From an uncultured Myxococcales bacterium (GTDB taxonomy: Bacteria > Myxococcota_A > Bradymonadia > UBA7976 > VGTA01): 64,000 bases of DNA. The translations under genes and the position numbers were made by a program. This document shows, in pieces, positions 37,447 through 45,714 of the stretch (its first letter is position 1; each line of letters starts with the position of its first letter). The stretch is from NCBI GenBank assembly GCA_937146725.1, contig CAKZRU010000174.1, positions 26,033 to 90,032 on the forward strand, read 5' to 3'. The notes beneath the pieces are model-generated. The model made no database searches, was not told the origin of the DNA, and worked only from the letters and a program-made list of their open reading frames with translations.

Positions 37447-37490
37447 CATTACATTGTAGTATAGGTATGATAATGTAACTAGATGTAATG
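37447..37490. promoter_or_regulatory. Repeated ATTACAT/ATGTAAT half-sites before rsmH
   Basis: CATTACAT (37447-37454) and ATGTAATG (37483-37490) are exact reverse complements. A third related AATGTAA lies at 37473-37479. The spacing leaves a GATAAT-like -10 at 37469-37474 inside the array. MraZ binds repeated short sites in this position in other bacteria, but these repeats do not match its GTGG-type boxes. Confidence 0.4.
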
Positions 37491-37621
37491 TTAAGAAGCT
37501 TTCTTTTTGAGACTTTAAGATGATTGCAATATTATTGTGGTCGAGTGTACTCAGCTTTCTTGTTATACATCTTATATGCCTTCACTTAAGGTTAGACTTT
37601 TATCAGCTAGCGACAAAATCT

Positions 37622-38635
37622 ATGACGATTAATTCTACTAATCATATTCCCGTTCTCTTTGATGCAGTTCTTGAGCAAGCTCAAGTCTGCGAGGGTGAGC
37701 TTTGGGTAGACTGTACTTTAGGACGCGGAGGCCATACTGAAGCCTTATTGCTTAAGGGGGCCCAAGTAATTGCTTTTGATCGCGATCAACAAGCGATTGA
37801 TGAAAGTAGTTTAAGACTTAAATCCTTTATTGAATCGGGCCAGTTAACCATAGTTCATAGTAATTTTAGTGAGCTAAAATCTGCTCTCGAAGAGATGGGC
37901 ATTCAATTTGTTCATGGGATACTAGCTGACTTAGGTGTTTCCTCTCCTCAGTTAGATGAAGCAGAGAGAGGCTTCTCCTTTATGACGAGTGGCCCGATTG
38001 ATATGCGTATGGACCGCTCTCGTGGCTTAAGCGCATTAGAATGGATCAAAGCACATAGTGCACAAGAGCTCTGCCATATTTTGAGAGTTTATGGAGAAGA
38101 GGCTCGGGCTAAATATCTTGCTAAAGTGATTAAAGACTGGGTTGACGAAGATTTAAAAGATGAAGCATCAGTGAATCTTAGTTCTAGGAAACCGAAAGAC
38201 ACTTTAGGCTTAGCAAGGTTGATCGAGAACGCAACTCCAATGAAGCTAAGGCGAAAGCTAAATAAACACCCAGCAACTCGAGTTTTTCAGGCTTTAAGAA
38301 TCGCTGTCAATGATGAATTGGGTGCTTTAGAGCAGTTATTAGAGGATGCACCTAAACGATTGGAAGTTCATGGTAAACTCTTATTAATCAGCTTTCATTC
38401 TTTGGAAGATCGTATGGTTAAAAAACGTTTCAAGGCATTAAGTGAGACGCCGCCTCCTCCAAGACGGGGCTTACCCCCTCCTCCTTCTGACCCAATTGAA
38501 TTTGAAGTTGCGCTGAGAAAGGGTGTGGTTGCGGACGAGCAAGAAAAAGACCTGAATCCTAGATCAAGGAGTGCTCGATTGCGTATTCTCACGAGGATTA
38601 GGAAAAATGATGGATTAGGAAAAATGAAGGCTTAG
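37622..38635 (+). CDS. rsmH: RsmH (MraW), 16S rRNA (cytosine-1402-N4)-methyltransferase
   Basis: An SAM-dependent methyltransferase that N4-methylates C1402 of 16S rRNA. The SAM motif VDCTLGRGGHTEALL, ADLGVSSPQLD and the C-terminal ISFHSLEDRMVKKRF are all typical. The open frame extends to ATG 37520, but the extra 34 residues form an odd hydrophobic segment, while the family usually begins just before HIPVL. I therefore choose ATG 37622, giving 337 aa against 313 in E. coli. Neither start has a good Shine-Dalgarno. It is the first gene of the dcw cluster here, 12 nt before ftsL. A Pro-rich stretch (TPPPPRRGLPPPP) near the C terminus is somewhat longer than usual. Confidence 0.95.
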   Translation: MTINSTNHIPVLFDAVLEQAQVCEGELWVDCTLGRGGHTEALLLKGAQVIAFDRDQQAIDESSLRLKSFIESGQLTIVHSNFSELKSALEEMGIQFVHGILADLGVSSPQLDEAERGFSFMTSGPIDMRMDRSRGLSALEWIKAHSAQELCHILRVYGEEARAKYLAKVIKDWVDEDLKDEASVNLSSRKPKDTLGLARLIENATPMKLRRKLNKHPATRVFQALRIAVNDELGALEQLLEDAPKRLEVHGKLLLISFHSLEDRMVKKRFKALSETPPPPRRGLPPPPSDPIEFEVALRKGVVADEQEKDLNPRSRSARLRILTRIRKNDGLGKMKA

Positions 38636-38647
38636 GATAAATAACAT

Positions 38648-38947
38648 ATGAAAAAGTTTAAGTTAAATTGGATCGAACTCGGTTTCTTCTATATGTTGCT
38701 GAGCTTTTTTATCTACAGTAGCGCCCTTGTCATTCATCAACATTATCTTATTGTCAAATATGCATACGATATTACCCGTTTAGAGAAAAATGTTGCTCGT
38801 TCAAGAGAGCGCATAGAGATACTTAAAGTAAAAAAAGCCCGTATTGTTACGCCTCTCTTTTTAGAACAAGTGGCCGGTCGTGGTGGCTATATCCAACCGA
38901 ATCAAGAGCAGATTATCCTTTTAAATAGTGCCGAAGGTGAACCATGA
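38648..38947 (+). CDS. ftsL: FtsL-like bitopic cell-division protein
   Basis: A 99-aa protein with a short basic cytoplasmic N terminus, one membrane helix at about 12-32, and a charged coiled-coil-like periplasmic segment at about 38-65 (LEKNVARSRERIEILK). Sequence conservation in FtsL is low, so the call rests on topology and on the position between rsmH and ftsI, where ftsL normally lies. FtsL forms the FtsQLB complex that activates FtsWI. Its stop overlaps the ftsI start by 4 nt (ATGA). Confidence 0.82.
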   Translation: MKKFKLNWIELGFFYMLLSFFIYSSALVIHQHYLIVKYAYDITRLEKNVARSRERIEILKVKKARIVTPLFLEQVAGRGGYIQPNQEQIILLNSAEGEP

Positions 38948-41133
38948 AAAAAAATGGTCATCAAGGTAAAAGATCTCATAACGATAGGGCAAATCGTCTT
39001 CAGGGACAACGGTCACACCATGACAAACATAAAGTAGCCCTCACACCTCGTAAACTTGCTAACTTACAACTTAATGTAGTCGCCACTTTAACCAATTTAT
39101 TTATCTTTGGTTTAGTCATTTTCTTAGCACGCTCCTTCCATCTGCAAATGATCAATCAATCCTTTGTTAAAAAGTTAACCCAACAAAGAACAGCTCTTTT
39201 GACGGACTCTGGGGCACGAGGTAATATCTTTGACAGTAATGCTCAGGTATTGGCCCAAAATATAAAAAGCTATAAGATACAGTTAGATCCAACACAGCTT
39301 GACGAAGACGAAGTTCAACATCTCTTAAAAGAACTGCCCTCAATCTTTCCAGGGATTAACCTTGAGAACGTTGAAAAGAATCTTCGTAACAAATCACGAC
39401 GAGAAGCCTTAATTGCAAAAAATGCTGACTATAAGCAATACGAGCTACTCAAAAAACAAACCGACAAATATATTGGTCTCACCCCAACTCTAAAACGCTT
39501 TTATCCTAGGATGAGCTTAGCCGGTCCATTCTTGGGTTTTGTGAGCAAGTATAAAGATCATTTAAATCCTGCGGGGCGCGCTGGTATTGAACAGGCTTAT
39601 GATTGGGCTTTATCAGGACATGATGTACTGTATGAAACTCAAAAAAATGGACATGCTTACACTGCACCTGTGAGTGGTGCCTTGTATAAGCGTAACTCTG
39701 ATGGTCGATCAATCATGACTACAATTAATATGAGGCTACAGAGCATTACGCAATCCAATCTTGATGAACAAGTGAAAGATATGGGCGCAAAGCAAGGAGT
39801 CGCTGTGGTGATGGATCCATATACTGGTGACATCCTTGCTGTGGCTCAAGTACCAACCTATAATCCTAACGAGTATAACAAGATTAAAATCGGCTATCAA
39901 AATATATTCATTTCTAGCCAAGTTGAGCCTGGATCAACCATGAAGCCCTTTTTGATTGCTGCTGCTCTCAATGAAGGTCGAATCAAGGCTACATCTCGCT
40001 TTAATGGTATGGGTGGTGTGACTAAGCTAGGACGTCATATAATCCGTGATAGTCACAAAGTTGATGATGATATGAGCGCCTTAGAAATCATCAAGTTCAG
40101 TTCAAATATTGGTGCGATTCAAGTCGCCCAACTTTTAGGTAAAAATACCTTTTATAGTTATCTCAAAAACTTTGGTTTTGGAGAGCTCACCAATATTAAT
40201 TTACATGGTGAGATTAAAGGTACAGTCCATGAATTAAAGAAATGGACCCCAATTAACCTCGGTACTATGTCTTATGGCTATGGGCTTAATGTGACCCCGA
40301 TTCAAATGACTCAAGCTCTATGTGCTATTGCTAATGGTGGGCAGTTAGTGGCTCCAAGAGTAGTGAAGGCTATTACCAATGAGCAAGGTGAAATCCAAGA
40401 AGAGTTTCCGGTCAGAGTTGTTCGGCGGGTGATTTCAGAAAGGGTTGCGAAACTCGTTACTCGAGGCATGGAGATGGTCGTAGAACCTGGGGGAACCGCT
40501 CCCGGAGCGCGAGTTAATGGCTACCGAATTGCCGGTAAAACTGGAACGACTCGCAAGGTGAAAAAAGGTGGAGGTTATTCTAAGACTAAAAAAACCGCCT
40601 CATTTATGGGTTTTGCTCCAGCTGATCACCCTCGATTGGCGATTTACATTAACATTGATGAGCCGACCAAAGAAACCTATGGTGGAAAGGTTGCAGCACC
40701 TATTTTTGCTAAAATCATTCGCGAAGCCCTTCCTTTCCTTGGTGTACCTCCTGATGAGCTTAGTCATGGAAACTCTTTGAATCAAAAGAGAAAGCAAAAG
40801 TCTCATTCAAATCATCAAGTCATGTTGATGAAAACGTTGGATCATAACCCTTGGTGGTCTAAAGATCGCTTTTTAACTAAAGCCTCTGAAGACATGGTGA
40901 TTCCCGACTTAAAAGGCAATGACCTACCTACAGCTTTACAAAAGTTGAATCAGTATCATTTAGAAATTAAAGTTAAAGGTTCAGGCGTAATTGTTTCCCA
41001 ATCCCCAGAATCTGGTGAACTCTTGGAAAGTAATGAGCAGATTGAGCTTACCTTAGCTAGACCTACCTTTTTAAGACGTCCGGTCAGTGGAGCAACCTTG
41101 ATTCAAGACGACATGCTCAATGGGGATGACTAA
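38944..41133 (+). CDS. ftsI: FtsI/PBP3-like division transpeptidase with PASTA domain
   Basis: A class B penicillin-binding protein that cross-links septal peptidoglycan. The membrane anchor is at about 50-75. The PBP dimerisation domain comes next and the transpeptidase follows: Ser331 in STMK, SSN at 386-388 and Lys532 in KTGT. A C-terminal PASTA domain lies at about 652-712 (IPDLKGNDLPTALQKL). At 729 aa it is longer than E. coli FtsI (588) because of a basic N-terminal cytoplasmic part (~45 aa, His/Lys/Arg-rich) and the PASTA domain. PASTA domains are typical in Gram-positive PBP2x and also found in Myxococcota-like bacteria. It sits in the operon between ftsL (4-nt overlap) and murE/F (2-nt gap). 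Confidence 0.94.
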   Translation: MKKNGHQGKRSHNDRANRLQGQRSHHDKHKVALTPRKLANLQLNVVATLTNLFIFGLVIFLARSFHLQMINQSFVKKLTQQRTALLTDSGARGNIFDSNAQVLAQNIKSYKIQLDPTQLDEDEVQHLLKELPSIFPGINLENVEKNLRNKSRREALIAKNADYKQYELLKKQTDKYIGLTPTLKRFYPRMSLAGPFLGFVSKYKDHLNPAGRAGIEQAYDWALSGHDVLYETQKNGHAYTAPVSGALYKRNSDGRSIMTTINMRLQSITQSNLDEQVKDMGAKQGVAVVMDPYTGDILAVAQVPTYNPNEYNKIKIGYQNIFISSQVEPGSTMKPFLIAAALNEGRIKATSRFNGMGGVTKLGRHIIRDSHKVDDDMSALEIIKFSSNIGAIQVAQLLGKNTFYSYLKNFGFGELTNINLHGEIKGTVHELKKWTPINLGTMSYGYGLNVTPIQMTQALCAIANGGQLVAPRVVKAITNEQGEIQEEFPVRVVRRVISERVAKLVTRGMEMVVEPGGTAPGARVNGYRIAGKTGTTRKVKKGGGYSKTKKTASFMGFAPADHPRLAIYINIDEPTKETYGGKVAAPIFAKIIREALPFLGVPPDELSHGNSLNQKRKQKSHSNHQVMLMKTLDHNPWWSKDRFLTKASEDMVIPDLKGNDLPTALQKLNQYHLEIKVKGSGVIVSQSPESGELLESNEQIELTLARPTFLRRPVSGATLIQDDMLNGDD

Positions 41134-41135
41134 TT

Positions 41136-44100
41136 ATGCATAAGTCATGGCTATCTTTAAATGTTTTGTGTGAGCGCTTAGTTAAACTACAAAATCAATA
41201 TTCTAGCACTGTTGTTCAGAATCAACCTCGTGACACTTGGTCACATATTGCTGTCAAAATGATTAGTCATGATAGTCGATCGGTTACTGCTGATGGACTT
41301 TATGTTGCTTTATCAGGCCGAAATACTCATGGAGCTCGCTTTATTCCTCAAGCTTTAGCTCAAGGTGCAGTGGCCATTGCTTTGCCTATTGACACCCCGA
41401 CATCATATTTAGAAGCCCTGTATACTCATTCTACTCAAGGTAGCCAAGAACTCAAAATACCCGTCTTATGGCTAAGCGCACAACATCAGCGTTTTGAAAT
41501 GGCCTATTTAGCCGAATGGGTCTATGGTTCGCCCATAAGTCTTAAGAGTGATACTCAAAATCAAGCCAAGCAAACCTTGGACTTGATTGGGATTACCGGC
41601 ACAAATGGAAAAACAACGACTTCAACTTTGCTTGCTGATATTTTAGATTTAGCAGATGGTGATACCGGTCTCATTGGTACGATTGAAACGCGTGGAGGCG
41701 GGATTCAACGCCAATCTAAAATGACTACTATGGAAGCAACTGACTTACATGCTCATTATCGTAAACTTCTTAACGCAGGCGTAAAACGTTGCGTCATGGA
41801 AGTGAGTTCGATTGGGATTGAAGAATCTAGAGTATCGGCTTCACTCTATCAAAGAGCTGCCTTTCTAAATCTGAGTGAAGATCATCTTGATTATCACAAG
41901 GATATGAAAGCGTATGCTCAAGCTAAGTTAAGATTATTTTCTGAACTATTAGCCCCAAATGCACTCTCAATCATCTGTATGGATGGCACTAAAGACAGCC
42001 AACTACTAGCTCAGCGAATCATAGATACACTTCAGCAAAAAACTCAAAGTTATTGGCGGTATACAAGTCAACCTTGGACAGTAACCTGTCAGCCTAAAGC
42101 TGAAGTTTATTGGAAGAAGCTTCAGCTTTCCCCTCAAGGTTTAAGTGGGTTTTTGCATACGCCTAAGGGTGAACTTGAAGTCCGTTCTTCATTAATGGGA
42201 CGCTTTAATGCTGACAATATTGCCGTTGCCTGTGCCTTGGCTTTATCGCTTGATATATCAATTTCCCACATACAAAAAGCCATTGCTCATGCTCACATTA
42301 AGGGACGGATGGAAAGGGTAAGTTTAAAAAGTCATGAGCTAGACTCGAATCGCTTGCCTGAAATTAGAGTTGATTACGCACATACACCGGATGCTTTGGA
42401 ACGAGCGATCACAGCCCTTAAGGCCCATTGTACAGGTCGATTATGGGTATTGTTTGGCTGTGGTGGAGACAGAGATGCTCAAAAACGGCCTCTCATGGGA
42501 GCGAGTTGTTTTCATGCAGATGGGATTGTTTTATCATCGGACAATCCTCGTGATGAAGACCCACACATCATTATGGATCAAGTCGTACCAGGTTTAATCC
42601 AAAGTGGAAAAAAGGAGACCAAGACTGGCCCTCAGATTGATCATTATTGGCTAGAAAGTGACCGAGCTTTAGCAATATATCGCTTGATTGCCTGCGCTGA
42701 AAAAGATGATTTGATCTTAATCGCTGGAAAAGGCCATGAACCCTATCAAGAAGTTCAAGATGGTCTAAAACTTGATTTTTCTGATCAAGAGCATGCCTTA
42801 CAAGCACTGCAGTGGAAAAACAATGATATGATGAATGAGGTCAACTCGCTCAGCACCGAGCAACTGTGTATCGATATCGGTGGGCAACTTATTTTTGGTC
42901 AACATCATATCTTATCGGAAGCCGTGATTGATACCCGAAAACTCGCTCAAGCTAAAGCCGGTGCTTTTTTCTGCTTACAGGGTCAAAGGGATGGGCATGA
43001 GTTTATCGAAGATGCTCTATCACAAGGCGCTAAGGCTATTGTTGTTCGTCGTGATTGGCAAGCCCCCCCAAAACTTAAAGAAAAGTTAGAAAAAGGAAAG
43101 TGGGCGGTGATTGCCGTGAGTTGCCCCCAAAAAGCCTTAAGCCTGTGGGCTTGTGCGCATCGCCAAAGAGTTTTTAAAGGGATTATGATTGGCTTAACCG
43201 GAAGCAATGGCAAGACCTCTACCAAAGAATTGTTGGCGAGTGCCTTGTCAGAACTAGGTAATTGCTTGGCCACGGAAGGAAATTACAATAATCATTTAGG
43301 TGTCCCTTTGACTCTACTTAGATTAAGACCCGAGCATCGCTTTGCCGTATTAGAAATGGGAATGAACGCACCTGGAGAAATTGCCGAACTGACTCGCTGG
43401 GTGAAACCGGACCTCTCACTGATTACGACAATCTCAAGCGCTCATTTGGAAGGCTTAGGCTCTATTGAAGCCATTGCGGCCGCCAAGGGGGAGATTATTA
43501 GTGAATCCTTCCCTAATCCCGTTATTATGCCGCTTGCCATTCCGCTTTACTTACGTCAAATCGCACAAGCTGATACGCTTCAGAAGTCACAAGATCAAAA
43601 TCAAGACCTAAGTATTTCTCTGTTGAGCCATTCGAATGAGTCTCTCACCAATCAAGATCAAAATCTCTCAAAGCATGAGCGCTTACTTAAGGATGAACTC
43701 TTTTTAATCGAACCCCAATACAGTCTTAAAGGTAGTCAAGCTCAGGTTATCTACCAAGAGCAAAGCTTTAAGCTCGAGCTGAATATTCTTGGACGTCATC
43801 AGCTAGAAAATGCGCGTTTAGCGCTTGCGGCCGGACTATCTGCCTATCAACTTGCTCAAGCTAAGCACAGCGAAAAAACACCGGATGAAAGATATGAGCA
43901 GTCTGAGGTGTTCACCATGCTCTTAAAAGGTTTAGCAAAATGTAAACCGGCTCCACTGCGGGGTGAGGTTCTCAGCTATCCTAGACCACTCAAGCCATCC
44001 TCTGATACTGACTTAACAACAGAATCTAAACCAGGTTTAATGTTGCTCGACTGTTACAATGCTAACCCGCAATCAATTTTGGCTTCAGTACACAGCTTTA

Positions 44101-44477
44101 TCCAAAGTGGCTCACTTACTGAAGCTGATAAGGCCCTATTTGTGATTGGGCAAGTGGGTGAACTTGGAGAGTCTTCAGCCGACCTTCATCAGCAACTTGG
44201 TCAAGACTTAAGCGAGTATTTAAGTCAAGCAAGCTACTTATTTACCTTTGGGCAGTTTGCTAGATTTGTGGCAGAAGGATATCGCCGTCAGCTAGATTTA
44301 CCCGCTGCAAAACTTGATCAACACATCCAACATTTTGATCTTAATGAACTTGAGCAACTCATCCAAAGCATTCAAGAGCTTAATCCAACTTATATATTTG
44401 TCAAAGGATCAAGGTCGGTACGTCTAGAAAGGCTTTTGGTTCCTCTAGGTATCGTCCGCTCTTCATCCGTTGTTTAA
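41136..44477 (+). CDS. murE: MurE-MurF fusion ligase (mDAP- and D-Ala-D-Ala-adding)
   Basis: One 1113-aa open frame joins two consecutive cytoplasmic peptidoglycan ligases. Residues ~1-560 are MurE: ATP-binding GTNGKTTT (Lys159), the KSDxx-type carbamylated-Lys region, and DNPR at 469-472, which specifies meso-diaminopimelate. Residues ~565-1113 are MurF: IDTRK near 600, GSNGKTST (Lys693), GNYNNHLGVP and the DCYNANPQS motif. MurE adds mDAP to UDP-MurNAc-L-Ala-D-Glu; MurF then adds D-Ala-D-Ala made by the Ddl encoded downstream. A fusion would let the tripeptide pass between sites. The joint has MMNEVNS; an internal start there lacks a good ribosome site, so one polypeptide is likely. Such fusions occur in some proteobacteria. 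Confidence 0.94.
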   Translation: MHKSWLSLNVLCERLVKLQNQYSSTVVQNQPRDTWSHIAVKMISHDSRSVTADGLYVALSGRNTHGARFIPQALAQGAVAIALPIDTPTSYLEALYTHSTQGSQELKIPVLWLSAQHQRFEMAYLAEWVYGSPISLKSDTQNQAKQTLDLIGITGTNGKTTTSTLLADILDLADGDTGLIGTIETRGGGIQRQSKMTTMEATDLHAHYRKLLNAGVKRCVMEVSSIGIEESRVSASLYQRAAFLNLSEDHLDYHKDMKAYAQAKLRLFSELLAPNALSIICMDGTKDSQLLAQRIIDTLQQKTQSYWRYTSQPWTVTCQPKAEVYWKKLQLSPQGLSGFLHTPKGELEVRSSLMGRFNADNIAVACALALSLDISISHIQKAIAHAHIKGRMERVSLKSHELDSNRLPEIRVDYAHTPDALERAITALKAHCTGRLWVLFGCGGDRDAQKRPLMGASCFHADGIVLSSDNPRDEDPHIIMDQVVPGLIQSGKKETKTGPQIDHYWLESDRALAIYRLIACAEKDDLILIAGKGHEPYQEVQDGLKLDFSDQEHALQALQWKNNDMMNEVNSLSTEQLCIDIGGQLIFGQHHILSEAVIDTRKLAQAKAGAFFCLQGQRDGHEFIEDALSQGAKAIVVRRDWQAPPKLKEKLEKGKWAVIAVSCPQKALSLWACAHRQRVFKGIMIGLTGSNGKTSTKELLASALSELGNCLATEGNYNNHLGVPLTLLRLRPEHRFAVLEMGMNAPGEIAELTRWVKPDLSLITTISSAHLEGLGSIEAIAAAKGEIISESFPNPVIMPLAIPLYLRQIAQADTLQKSQDQNQDLSISLLSHSNESLTNQDQNLSKHERLLKDELFLIEPQYSLKGSQAQVIYQEQSFKLELNILGRHQLENARLALAAGLSAYQLAQAKHSEKTPDERYEQSEVFTMLLKGLAKCKPAPLRGEVLSYPRPLKPSSDTDLTTESKPGLMLLDCYNANPQSILASVHSFIQSGSLTEADKALFVIGQVGELGESSADLHQQLGQDLSEYLSQASYLFTFGQFARFVAEGYRRQLDLPAAKLDQHIQHFDLNELEQLIQSIQELNPTYIFVKGSRSVRLERLLVPLGIVRSSSVV

Positions 44478-44553
44478 CTTTAATTTTCTCTTACATTTCT
44501 TCATCCATTTCATATCTTAGCTTTAGGCAAACTTAACTGATAGGAGTCTTATA

Positions 44554-45690
44554 GTGCTGACTTGGCTACTTGCATTATTTCAAACCTCCTTTACCCCTCT
44601 AAGAGTGGTAAGGTACACTTCATTTCGAGTCATTGCTGCAATGGTTACTGCGACTCTTATCAGTCTGTACTTATACCCAAAGTTCATTCGCTTCTTGCAA
44701 ATGAAGCAAATCGGGCAAGTGATTCGACATGATGGACCAGAAGGGCATTTTAGTAAGCGAGGTACGCCTACCATGGGAGGCGCCTTAATTTTATTTTCGC
44801 TGCTACTCAGTACTTTATTATGGATGGATTTAAGTAACTTATATGTGTGGGTCTGCTTAGGTGTCACTTTTATACTTGGTTTAGCTGGTGCTTGGGATGA
44901 CTATTTAAAGATTGCCAAAAAGAACTCAGCCGGCCTATCAGGTAAAGGTAAGCTACTTGTACAATTTGGGGTAAGCGCCTTAGCCATTGGTACCTTATTG
45001 ATCTATCAAGAGGGCTTCTACTCAAGACTTTATCTACCCTTTGTTGACCCAGAATGGCTTTATATAGATTTACCTGTTTGGTTCTTTTTATTCTTTGGTG
45101 GAGTGGTCATTACCGGAACAAGTAACGCCGTCAATCTTACCGATGGCTTAGATGGACTTGCCATTGGTCCGGTCATCGTTGCCACAGGCACCTTTCTCAT
45201 CTTGGCCTATGTGACTGGTGCTGTTCTCAACTTACCTTTACCGAGTGAATTGGGCACAGGCTTTTATGAGTTTAATCTAGCGCATTACCTTAATTTACCA
45301 CACCTTCCTGAAGTGAGCGAGCTCTCTGTCTTTGCGGCTGCTTTAATTGGGGCTGGTATAGGCTTTTTATGGTATAATGCTTATCCAGCTCAGATCTTTA
45401 TGGGAGACACCGGAAGCTTAGCACTTGGTGGTGCCATTGGCATGCTTGCTGTCTGTACTCGAAATGAGATTCTTTCGGTCATTATTTGTGGCTTATTTGT
45501 TATGGAAGCTCTTTCAGTGATCTTACAAACCACATCCTACAAGCTTCGAAAAAAACGAATTTTTAGAATGGCTCCGATTCATCATCACTTCGAAAAGTTG
45601 GGTTGGACAGAGCCAAAGATTGTTGTTCGTTTTTGGATTATTTCTTTTACCTTATCATTGTTAGCTCTTGCTAGTTTAAAGCTTAGATAA
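44554..45690 (+). CDS. mraY: MraY, phospho-MurNAc-pentapeptide transferase
   Basis: Inner-membrane enzyme that moves phospho-MurNAc-pentapeptide to undecaprenyl phosphate, making lipid I. The 378-aa protein has about ten membrane helices. Catalytic and signature motifs are DDYLK (about 116), NLTDGLDGLA (about 194), MGDTGSLALGG (about 283) and PIHHHFEKLG near the end. The GTG start at 44554 is supported by TAGGAG about 8 nt upstream. A 76-nt gap separates it from murE/F, and ftsW follows after 24 nt. murD, which usually comes next, is missing. Confidence 0.97.
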   Translation: MLTWLLALFQTSFTPLRVVRYTSFRVIAAMVTATLISLYLYPKFIRFLQMKQIGQVIRHDGPEGHFSKRGTPTMGGALILFSLLLSTLLWMDLSNLYVWVCLGVTFILGLAGAWDDYLKIAKKNSAGLSGKGKLLVQFGVSALAIGTLLIYQEGFYSRLYLPFVDPEWLYIDLPVWFFLFFGGVVITGTSNAVNLTDGLDGLAIGPVIVATGTFLILAYVTGAVLNLPLPSELGTGFYEFNLAHYLNLPHLPEVSELSVFAAALIGAGIGFLWYNAYPAQIFMGDTGSLALGGAIGMLAVCTRNEILSVIICGLFVMEALSVILQTTSYKLRKKRIFRMAPIHHHFEKLGWTEPKIVVRFWIISFTLSLLALASLKLR

Positions 45691-45714
45691 CACTTAATCA
45701 GTTTTGGAGGTAAT

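Larger units (their letters stand above)
37152..37621. other. Region upstream of dcw cluster
   Basis: This ~470-bp region (or 368 bp if rsmH starts at 37520) must hold the promoter of the division cluster. It contains a palindrome at 37173-37189 and repeated TTACAT/ATGTAA half-sites at 37447-37490. No mraZ-like ORF, which usually precedes rsmH, is present. No strong -35/-10 pair is evident. Confidence 0.5.

Noticed and set aside
37520..37621. N-terminal extension of RsmH with a hydrophobic segment
   Set aside because: RsmH is a soluble enzyme beginning near HIPVL; the extension is likely upstream noncoding DNA in an open frame.
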